5,403 nt of DNA. Source: JBLHKE01 sp047619485. GTDB taxonomy: Bacteria; Verrucomicrobiota; Verrucomicrobiia; Verrucomicrobiales; DEV007. This document shows, one piece after another, positions 1 through 5,403 of this stretch. The DNA is taken from NCBI GenBank assembly GCA_047619485.1, contig JBLHKE010000561.1, positions 1 through 5,403 on the forward strand. The letters run 5' to 3'. Numbering within the stretch: position 1 is the first letter of the stretch; the number at the start of each line of letters is the position of its first letter. The position numbers and the translations under genes are program-made. The notes beneath the pieces are model-generated. The model did no database searches and was not told the origin of the DNA. It saw only the letters and a list, made by a program, of their open reading frames with translations.

Positions 1-459
1 GGCGTTTTTGTCAACGCGACCCTCGCTGAAATCACCGCGATCATGGAATCGGGACTGATCGACTACGCGCAATTACACGGCGACGAGACTCCCGAGTTTG
101 CGCAATCGCTGGTCGATCGTGGCCTTGCGATCATCAAGGCTTTCGGGGTGAAGGATGAGAGTTCCCTTGCGACCCTCCACGATTTCCCGACGGAGGCAAT
201 TCTGTTGGACGCGTATTGTCCGGGAGAATACGGAGGTGTCGGTGAGACCTTCGATTGGACGCTGGCGCACCAGGTGGTTGAGATGAATCCGGGGAAACGA
301 GTGGTGTTAGCGGGTGGGTTGAACGCGGATAACATCGCCAAGGCGGTGAAGTCGGTTCGACCGTTTGCGGTGGATATCGCGAGTGGTGTGGAGTTGTCGC
401 CGGGAGTGAAAGATCTGGTGAAAGTGCGACAGCTTATTGAGCGGGTTGCTGAAAAGTGA
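1..459 (+). CDS. trpF: Phosphoribosylanthranilate isomerase, C-terminal part (5' end outside window)
   Basis: TrpF catalyses the Amadori rearrangement of N-(5'-phosphoribosyl)anthranilate to CdRP, the third step of tryptophan synthesis from chorismate, in the cytoplasm. The frame is open from base 1, so the visible 152 residues lack the N-terminal first strand that normally carries the catalytic Cys. An ATG at 43 lies in mid-domain and is not the real start. Family motifs appear in the expected order: GVFVN (fragment residues 1-5), QLHGDE (24-29), LLDAYCPGEYGGVGETFDW with the probable general-acid Asp at residue 70, VLAGGLNADNI (about 102-112) and DIASGVE (125-131). The last two form the phosphate-binding end of the TIM barrel. 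TrpF proteins are usually about 200-210 residues, so roughly 50-60 are missing on the left. No damage is visible, so it is probably intact in the genome. A terminator-like hairpin follows, which suggests the end of a transcription unit. The identification is firm. Any upstream trp neighbours cannot be seen. Confidence 0.95.
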   Translation, partial: GVFVNATLAEITAIMESGLIDYAQLHGDETPEFAQSLVDRGLAIIKAFGVKDESSLATLHDFPTEAILLDAYCPGEYGGVGETFDWTLAHQVVEMNPGKRVVLAGGLNADNIAKAVKSVRPFAVDIASGVELSPGVKDLVKVRQLIERVAEK

Positions 460-490
460 ATTCGACAACCGGATAGCGGTGATCTTGGCC

Positions 491-517
491 CGTCACGCTT
501 TTGGGTGTGACGTTTTT
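491..517 (+). terminator. Probable intrinsic terminator of trpF
   Basis: CGTCACGC (491-498) pairs with GGTGACG-type sequence ending at 512. This gives an 8-bp stem with one G-T wobble (497/506) and a 6-base loop (TTTTGG), followed directly by five T residues (513-517). It starts 32 bases after the trpF stop codon, on the right strand and at a typical distance. The stem is short, so termination may be partial. Confidence 0.7.
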
Positions 518-523
518 GCTAGA

Positions 524-553
524 TTGTTGCGTTCGAAGGGGTAGTACTAACTA
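524..553 (+). promoter_or_regulatory. Possible weak sigma-70-like promoter for the lipoprotein gene
   Basis: A promoter is expected here because the trpF terminator lies just upstream. The best match I can see is TTGTTG (524-529) as a -35 box. Two candidate -10 boxes follow: TACTAA (545-550, 15-base spacer) or TAACTA (548-553, 18-base spacer). Neither fits well and other sigma factors are possible. This is a placement by context more than by motif. Confidence 0.25.
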
Positions 554-559
554 AACCCC
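538..559 (+). repeat. Inverted repeat GGGGT/ACCCC in the lipoprotein leader
   Basis: GGGGT (538-542) and ACCCC (555-559) are perfect complements separated by 12 bases that contain the palindrome AGTACT (543-548). Outside them TTC (532-534) and GAA (561-563) could extend the pairing across a small internal loop. The element ends 19 bases before the start codon and overlaps the candidate -10 region, so it could be an operator or a leader hairpin. There is no T-run after it, so it is not a terminator. The arms are short and chance is possible. Confidence 0.35.
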
Positions 560-578
560 GGAATCTAACCATATAAAA

Positions 579-1058
579 ATGATGAAAAAAACGAAAATGA
601 ACTCTCTCTTTGCTATTAACACTGCGGTCTGTGCCGCGGTGGCTCTCGCATTCTCCAGTTGTGAAAAAGCCAAGGACGCCGCTGATTCGGCTGGTGAAGG
701 CGTGAAAGAGGTTGGGGCGAAAGCCGCTGAAGGAGCCAAAGCCGCTGGTGAAGTGGTGAAGGACGGTGCCAAGGCGACCGGCGAAGCTGTTAAAGATGGC
801 GCGGAAGCTGTCGGCGAAGGCGCGAAGGATCTCGGTGAGACAGCGGTCGATGGCGCGAAAGCGGCAGGCGAAGCCGTCAAGGATGGCGCGAAAGCAATCG
901 GTGAGGGCGCGAAGGCTGTCGGCGAGAAAGCGGTCGAGGCTGCGAAGGATCTCGGCGAGGCGGCTGTAGAAGGTGTGACAGAAGGCGCTGAAGCCGTCAA
1001 AGACGGAGCCGAGGCAACTGGCGACGCGGTGAAAGAAGCCGTGACTCCAGAGAACTAG
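579..1058 (+). CDS. Small secreted lipoprotein with Ala/Gly/Lys/Glu-rich helical repeats
   Basis: The gene encodes 159 residues. The N-terminus is a lipoprotein signal peptide: a basic n-region (Lys 3, 4 and 6), a hydrophobic stretch (about 14-25) and a lipobox-like FSSC with Cys28 as the lipidated residue. The +2 residue is Glu rather than Asp, which by the E. coli Lol rule favours the outer membrane. The mature 132 residues are almost entirely Ala, Gly, Lys, Glu, Asp and Val, built from 11-residue motifs such as GEAVKDGAKAI and 7-residue motifs such as GEGAKDL. These predict a long amphipathic helix like those of LEA-type or apolipoprotein-like proteins. No catalytic motif is present, and the molecular role is unknown; an envelope-structural or stress-protective role is only inference. 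ATG codons sit at 579, 582 and 597. The third would lose all n-region lysines, so 579 or 582 is likely. No clear Shine-Dalgarno sequence precedes them; the leader is A/T-rich. It appears monocistronic, lying between two terminators. Confidence 0.85.
   Translation: MMKKTKMNSLFAINTAVCAAVALAFSSCEKAKDAADSAGEGVKEVGAKAAEGAKAAGEVVKDGAKATGEAVKDGAEAVGEGAKDLGETAVDGAKAAGEAVKDGAKAIGEGAKAVGEKAVEAAKDLGEAAVEGVTEGAEAVKDGAEATGDAVKEAVTPEN
660..1007 (+). repeat. Four tandem 87-base units encoding 29-residue repeats
   Basis: Starting at the lipidated Cys, the coding sequence divides into four 29-codon units (660-746, 747-833, 834-920, 921-1007), each parsed as 11+11+7 residues, followed by an 11-residue motif and a VTPEN tail. 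Units 2 and 3 are the clearest, with 21 of 29 residues identical. Units 1 and 4 match their neighbours at about 12 of 29. Unit 4 can also be read with its 7-residue step displaced to the end (AEAVKDGAEAT then GDAVKEA), so its boundary is uncertain. The DNA of the units has diverged more than the protein, mainly at third codon positions, which points to old duplication kept by selection. Confidence 0.7.
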
Positions 1059-1075
1059 GATCGCGTCCGATCTAG
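1055..1075 (+). repeat. Small hairpin overlapping the lipoprotein stop codon
   Basis: CTAGGATCG (1055-1063) can pair with CGATCTAG (1068-1075) with one bulged G and a 4-base loop. The 5' arm includes the TAG stop (1056-1058). There is no T-run after it. It may simply add 3' structure ahead of the terminator that follows 17 bases later. Confidence 0.35.
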
Positions 1076-1091
1076 TATCAAGTAACGATTC

Positions 1092-1129
1092 AGAACCCCG
1101 TCGGCTGTGAGGCTGGCGGGGTTCTTTTT
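1092..1129 (+). terminator. Strong intrinsic terminator of the lipoprotein gene
   Basis: AGAACCCCG (1092-1100) and CGGGGTTCT (1117-1125) form a perfect 9-bp stem. It extends inward by five more pairs, including two G-T wobbles, to a 6-base loop (TGTGAG, 1106-1111). The 3' arm runs into TTCTTTTT (1122-1129). It begins 33 bases after the stop codon. Read on the minus strand, the hairpin is not followed by a good T-run, so it should work mainly for the plus-strand gene. Confidence 0.88.
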
Positions 1130-1204
1130 GGTTCGCTAGGAATAGCAGGGGGCGCTCAGTTGTTTGTAGATCTGTTCGACCCGTTTACTGCGCGTGGCGT
1201 GAAA

Positions 1205-4200
1205 TCAGCCTCGGATCAGGGCGAGAAGTTCTTCGGGGTTCATCGGGCGACCGGTGTCGTTGCCCTCGAGGAGGCTGCTCGCTAGGTCGCGCTTCTCGTG
1301 GTGGAGTGCGACGATCTTCTCCTCGATCGTCCCCTTGGTGACGAGGCGATAGACGGTGACTGGACGGAGTTGGCCGATCCGGTGGGCGCGATCGCTGGCC
1401 TGGTCTTCGCTGGCCGGATTCCACCATGGATCCATGTGAATCACGTAGTCGGCGGCGGTGAGATTGAGACCCGTTCCGCCGGCTTTGAGACTGATCAGAA
1501 AAACGTCACCGTCGCCAGATTGGAAGGCGTCGATGGCCACTTGACGTTTCTTTGGCGGGGTCGAGCCGTCGAGATACTGGTAGTGTATTTTCTGCTTGTC
1601 GAGGTGGTTGCGCAGGAGGGTGAGGTGATCGACGAACTGGCTGAAGACGAGCACCTTGTGTTTCGCCTCGAGGAGGTTGTCGAGTGTCTCGGCGAACATC
1701 GCTAATTTGCTGCTCGCGGGCGCGTTGCCGTCCTTGGCGACGAGCGCAGGGTTGCAACAGGCGCGGCGCATGCGGGTGATCTCGGCGAGGATTTGCATGC
1801 CGCGCTCGCTCGCTTCTTCCGCTTCCAAGTTCTCGACCGCGCGCTGGCGGATGGCCTCGTAGAATGCGGTCTCCTCCTCAGACATCTCGACCTCGAGCAC
1901 CACCTCGGTGCGCGGTGGCAGGTCGTCGAGCACGTCGTGCTTGAGACGTCGGAGCACGAATGGCGTGATGAGTTTCTTCAGCCAGCGGCGGGCTTGGTTG
2001 TTGCCAGTTTTCTGGATCGGGTTGGCGAAGCGGCGGGCGAACTTCTCACGGCTGCCGAGCAGGCCAGGATTGATGAACTGAAATAGCGAGTGGAGTTCGC
2101 TGAGGTTGTTCTCGATCGGTGTGCCGGTGGTGATGACTCGGAAGTCGGCCTTGAGGTTGAAGGCGGCTTTGGAGCGCTTGGTGGCAGCGTTCTTGATCGC
2201 CTGCGCCTCGTCGATGATGATCGTGTGCCAATCGACGGCGGCGAGTAGATCGTTTTCGATCTGCATCAGTCCGAAGGTGCAGATGATGAGGTCGAAGGCA
2301 CGCAGGTCGGTGACGGTGATGGCCCGATCGCCCGGTCCGAACTGCTGCACGTTCAGGGTTGGTGCGAAGCGTGCGGTCTCGCGCATCCAGTTGGTGGCGA
2401 CGCTGGTCGGCGCGACGACCAGAGCCGGGCCTCCTGCCGCCCGGTGAAGGAGCAACGCGAGTGCCTGCACGGTTTTACCAAGCCCCATGTCGTCGGCCAG
2501 GCAGGCACCTACGCCCCACTCGGCGAGCTTGGCGAGCCAGCGGAAGCCGTCGAGTTGGTAGGGGCGCAAGTCGGCGCGCAAGGCCTTGGGCAATTCGGCC
2601 TCGTAGGCTTCGGCAGTCTCGAGTTTCGCGATGTGGTCGCGCCATTTCTTGTCCGCATTCAGCTGGACGTTCTCTGCGAGATCTTCGAGCGCGTAGGCGG
2701 CGAGCTCGTTGATCTGGAGCGATCCATCCTTGCCGGGGGCAGGGGTGCTGTAGGCTTTAAGTTCCTCGAGCCGCAGACGGAATTCCTCGGTGAGCGCGAT
2801 GAACTGGCCGTCCTTGAGTTGGACAAATCGGCCTGTCGCGCCGTCGTTGTCGAGCATGTTCAGCAGCTCGTGCATGGTCAGGATGAGGTCGTCGTCAACT
2901 TTGAGATCGCCGCTCGCCTTGAACCAGCCGCGATCTTTCTTGAGCTGCATCCGCAGCTGCTTGGTCTCGAGTTCAGCTTTGAGTTTGAAGGACTCGCCCT
3001 TCGGCCAGTGGATGCTCAACCGTGCTGGGTCGAGGCGGTGGATTTCGGTTAGTAGTTCAAGGCAGTCGACCGGTTCGGCCAGCGTCCAGCGGTACGGGGC
3101 GTCGAGCTCTGCGCTGAGGCTCGGGCAGGCATCGATGATCTCACGGGCTTTGAGGGCTTCCTGTTCGAGATCCCGTGTGGTCTGGTGGTTTTCTTCCTCC
3201 TCGTCTCTGGCGAACACCGTCTCAACACCATTACCTGGAAGGTAATGGCGGCCGAATCCAGCGATCGGTTGCACCAGCAACTCGGCGCTCAATCCGTTGC
3301 CGTGCGGGATGAGGTGGAGCTGTGGCGTGGCGTCGGCATCGATGCCTTTGGCTTGGGCGAACTGGGTGCCGCCAATCTGCGATTGGATTTCGATCTCGCC
3401 AGCCAGGGCGGTCACGGCTTTGAGCAATCGTTCCTTGGCATCCTCCGGAAGGGTCATGCCGTCTGCTCCAAATAGCTCCTGCAATCGCCGGACGGAGGAG
3501 GTGGTTTCGGTGACGAAAATTCGCGAAGGGGTGTCGCGTGTGAGGGTGATTTTCCGTTCTGGCGAGGGGGGCGGATCGAGTCGTAGATAGATCTCGTCCT
3601 TCGAGGCCGGTTGCAGGACGAGTTGCGTGTCGCGCTTGGTTAGTTCGACTGGTTTGGAAACCGCCGCATCGAGGAACAGCAGCGAGTGGCCGATGAGGTC
3701 TAGGATGGCTTCGTCGTTCCGGTCTTGGAAGTTGTAGCTGCGATTGCTGGCGATCTTGGAGATCGCTTTGATGTCCTGCTCTTGGAGGAAGGCTGGAGGT
3801 TCGGATGCGAGCCGCGCGATGGCGGCGACGCGCGGTTTGTTCCAACGCCCGGTCTTGCCCTGCTTCTGCTCTAGTGGGGTCAGATCCCAGTCGTCTGGGA
3901 ACTCCTCATCGAAGTCGATGTGCCACGCCAGGCGGCTCTCGGTGGCGGGCGGCTTGCGTTTTTTTGCCGGGGATAGTTGCTGAGCGATCTTCTCGATCCC
4001 GGCCAGCGCTTTCTCCCAAGGTTCGCGGATGCGGATGGTGTCGGCGGCAGTTTTGTATTCTGTCGAAACCTTCGCCCGCAGTTCGGCGCCGAGCCGGCGA
4101 GGGATTTTGTCGTGCGGTTTCTCCGCGTAGCGGCTGGCGACCTCGTAGAGTTCGGCCGCAAGCCAAGTATAGCCGTTGTTGGCGGCATTCTCCGCGTCGA

Positions 4201-5401
4201 ACATGAGGCGGTCGAATCGTTGCATGTCGGGGAGTTCAAAGGACTCCGTCCAGAGTTCGACCCAAGCGGTGGCGAGGACGTCGGCGGGGAAGGCGTCGCC
4301 CCAGTCGATCTCGGAGTCATCCATACCGCCATCGTTGGTGTAACGAAATGCGATTAGCAGGTTGGCGATCGGGCCTCGCCAGGTGCTTTCCTCATTGGCG
4401 ATCATTGTTTCTGCCATCCGCTCTGCCGACTTGAGGCCGGTAGAACCTGAGCGCGCCAGAGCTAGGAGGAAGAACACTCCTGCATAACCTTTAATGGACG
4501 CCGCTCCGACACAGCCACGCTTGATCACCTCTAGCGTCTCCTGGAACTTGCCGAGCGCCTGTTGGTCGTCGCCCGAGAGGAAGTGGATTGAGGCGTCGAT
4601 CTGTTTTGCCTCGAGCAGTGCCTCGGGGCTGTCGGGAATTGACTGGAGTAGATCGCGAAGCTTCTGCAGTCGCAAGAGATCGCCCCGGAAATAGAGGATC
4701 TCCGAGAGGAATCTGGCGTGGTGTGGGAACTCTTTGACGAACAGATACGCCTGCGTGAGGAAATCAGCAATCGGTGTGAGCGCTTGTGAGAGATTGACGC
4801 CGGCCTGGTAGACGGCCGGGTGGAGGAACCGATCTGGTAGGCGCTTGAAGAGTTCGCGGTAGGGGGAGGGGCTGAGGAAGATGAACAGCGGAACTTGGGG
4901 GCGGCCTGCTTGGTCGCGGTTGTCATGTTCGTCGAGGGATTCGAGATGTTTCCAGTCGCGCATGAAGAACGCGAGCCTGGCGTGACGGATCAGCTCTGGC
5001 GCAGAGACTCTTCCGATCCCCGGTGTTGCGTTACGGCGCAGGAAGTGGTTTACCAGAGGGGCGAGCCGCTGGTTGTTGGCCGCGATTTCTAGCAGCGGAT
5101 TGACGAGCGACTCAATCAGGTAGAGATCCTCGAATTCCTCTTCGAGCCAGCCGATCTCGAGCAGTTTTTTAAGCGCCTCGCGTGATCGGATTGAGGAGAA
5201 GGTGCGATTCGCGACATCACGAGCGCCGACTTCTGCGAGGATGTAGTTGATCTCCGATGGGTGAAACGAAGCCGCTGCGACGGCGAGCGCGATTGCGACC
5301 GTCTGAGTATCGGAAGGGAGGGCCGCGTACTGCACGACCACCGTTGGCGGAGGCCACGGGGGAGCGGGGGAGGGCTTTTTCGCAGCTTTTTTCTTCGGCA
5401 T
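1205..5401 (-). CDS. Large SNF2-family DNA-dependent ATPase (DEAD/DEAH-like helicase fold)
   Basis: The gene encodes 1,398 residues from the ATG at 5401, two bases from the window edge, so an upstream start or ribosome-binding site cannot be checked. The Lys/Pro-rich beginning (MPKKKAAKKPSPAPP) reads like a true N-terminus. Residues about 30-470 look mainly helical and TPR-like, with no family I recognise. A basic KKRK linker (480-483) follows. Residues about 490-930 include a GWFKASGDL / GRFVQLKDGQFIALTE region (from about 825) of the kind preceding the ATPase in other long bacterial SNF2 proteins. The C-terminal ATPase is complete: LRPYQLDGFRWL (945), motif I DDMGLGKT with Walker-A Lys976, motif II DEAQ (1064-1067), motif III TGTPIEN (1092), motif IV KVLVFSQF (1249), motif V KAGGTGLNL (1306) and motif VI QASDRAHRIGQ (1334-1344) with Arg1338 and Arg1341. 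SNF2 proteins translocate on double-stranded DNA and remodel protein-DNA complexes rather than unwind strands. The bacterial substrate is unknown here. It is longer than RapA (about 970 residues). It converges on the lipoprotein gene, and no partner gene is visible. Confidence 0.95.
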   Translation of the reverse strand: MPKKKAAKKPSPAPPWPPPTVVVQYAALPSDTQTVAIALAVAAASFHPSEINYILAEVGARDVANRTFSSIRSREALKKLLEIGWLEEEFEDLYLIESLVNPLLEIAANNQRLAPLVNHFLRRNATPGIGRVSAPELIRHARLAFFMRDWKHLESLDEHDNRDQAGRPQVPLFIFLSPSPYRELFKRLPDRFLHPAVYQAGVNLSQALTPIADFLTQAYLFVKEFPHHARFLSEILYFRGDLLRLQKLRDLLQSIPDSPEALLEAKQIDASIHFLSGDDQQALGKFQETLEVIKRGCVGAASIKGYAGVFFLLALARSGSTGLKSAERMAETMIANEESTWRGPIANLLIAFRYTNDGGMDDSEIDWGDAFPADVLATAWVELWTESFELPDMQRFDRLMFDAENAANNGYTWLAAELYEVASRYAEKPHDKIPRRLGAELRAKVSTEYKTAADTIRIREPWEKALAGIEKIAQQLSPAKKRKPPATESRLAWHIDFDEEFPDDWDLTPLEQKQGKTGRWNKPRVAAIARLASEPPAFLQEQDIKAISKIASNRSYNFQDRNDEAILDLIGHSLLFLDAAVSKPVELTKRDTQLVLQPASKDEIYLRLDPPPSPERKITLTRDTPSRIFVTETTSSVRRLQELFGADGMTLPEDAKERLLKAVTALAGEIEIQSQIGGTQFAQAKGIDADATPQLHLIPHGNGLSAELLVQPIAGFGRHYLPGNGVETVFARDEEEENHQTTRDLEQEALKAREIIDACPSLSAELDAPYRWTLAEPVDCLELLTEIHRLDPARLSIHWPKGESFKLKAELETKQLRMQLKKDRGWFKASGDLKVDDDLILTMHELLNMLDNDGATGRFVQLKDGQFIALTEEFRLRLEELKAYSTPAPGKDGSLQINELAAYALEDLAENVQLNADKKWRDHIAKLETAEAYEAELPKALRADLRPYQLDGFRWLAKLAEWGVGACLADDMGLGKTVQALALLLHRAAGGPALVVAPTSVATNWMRETARFAPTLNVQQFGPGDRAITVTDLRAFDLIICTFGLMQIENDLLAAVDWHTIIIDEAQAIKNAATKRSKAAFNLKADFRVITTGTPIENNLSELHSLFQFINPGLLGSREKFARRFANPIQKTGNNQARRWLKKLITPFVLRRLKHDVLDDLPPRTEVVLEVEMSEEETAFYEAIRQRAVENLEAEEASERGMQILAEITRMRRACCNPALVAKDGNAPASSKLAMFAETLDNLLEAKHKVLVFSQFVDHLTLLRNHLDKQKIHYQYLDGSTPPKKRQVAIDAFQSGDGDVFLISLKAGGTGLNLTAADYVIHMDPWWNPASEDQASDRAHRIGQLRPVTVYRLVTKGTIEEKIVALHHEKRDLASSLLEGNDTGRPMNPEELLALIRG

Positions 5402-5403
5402 CG

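Noticed and set aside
1..459. trpF as a truncated pseudogene
   Set aside because: The missing N-terminus is explained by the window edge; the frame is open from base 1 and all visible motifs are intact.
551..1000. Minus-strand open frame of 149 codons opposite the lipoprotein gene, rich in Ser, Pro and Ala
   Set aside because: It mirrors the repetitive plus-strand codons; its low-complexity composition follows from the Gly/Ala/Lys/Glu repeats. The plus strand has the signal peptide, lipobox and terminator.
1092..1129. Bidirectional terminator also serving the SNF2 gene
   Set aside because: On the minus strand the stem is followed by a mixed sequence (GAATCGTTACTT) rather than a T-run, so only weak activity in that direction is plausible; no better minus-strand terminator was seen in 1130-1204.
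2444..3052. Plus-strand open frame of 202 codons inside the SNF2 gene
   Set aside because: It lies antisense to conserved SNF2 coding sequence, has no recognisable motifs, and is the kind of long mirror frame expected in GC-rich genes.
3231..3845. Minus-strand open frame of 204 codons in another frame of the SNF2 gene
   Set aside because: It is a shifted reading of the same codons, Arg/Pro/His-rich with no domain signature, while the main frame is continuous and protein-like across this region.
1205..5401. SNF2 protein as part of a phage-defence system such as DISARM
   Set aside because: Some defence systems use SNF2 helicases, but no methylase, nuclease or other partner gene is in the window, and the neighbours are a housekeeping gene and a lipoprotein.

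Overview
This is a 5.4 kb bacterial chromosomal window, GC-rich by eye, holding three genes. There is no sign of a mobile element, CRISPR array or RNA gene. The left part carries two plus-strand genes: the 3' part of a phosphoribosylanthranilate isomerase gene (trpF, 1-459, cut by the window edge) and a small lipoprotein gene (579-1058). The rest, 1205-5401, is one very long minus-strand gene for a 1,398-residue SNF2-family ATPase that converges on the lipoprotein gene. The host is probably a Gram-negative bacterium, because the lipoprotein has a lipobox and a non-Asp +2 residue. A Verrucomicrobiota/PVC-type genome is a reasonable guess from general resemblance only; nothing here proves it.

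Layout: trpF ends in TGA at 457-459 and is followed by an intrinsic terminator-like hairpin (491-517). A 119-base gap then holds a possible weak promoter and a GGGGT/ACCCC inverted repeat ahead of the lipoprotein start. The lipoprotein is a secreted, Ala/Gly/Lys/Glu-rich helical repeat protein. Its mature part can be read as four 29-residue units, each an 11+11+7 pattern, plus a short tail. A strong intrinsic terminator (1092-1129) ends it. The 75 bases from 1130 to 1204 hold no recognised gene. The SNF2 gene then runs leftward from 5401 to 1205. It has a Lys/Pro-rich N-terminus, a long probably helical N-terminal half, a middle region resembling those of other long bacterial SNF2 proteins, and a complete C-terminal two-lobed ATPase with all the classical motifs.

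The three genes do not look like one functional unit. trpF is tryptophan biosynthesis, the lipoprotein probably belongs to the cell envelope, and the SNF2 protein acts on DNA or nucleoprotein. Each appears to be a separate transcription unit. I see no convincing new multi-gene system. The items most worth a second look are the 29-residue periodicity of the lipoprotein, the unassigned N-terminal half of the SNF2 protein, an in-phase A7 heptamer at its domain boundary, and a perfect 9-bp inverted repeat inside its coding sequence.
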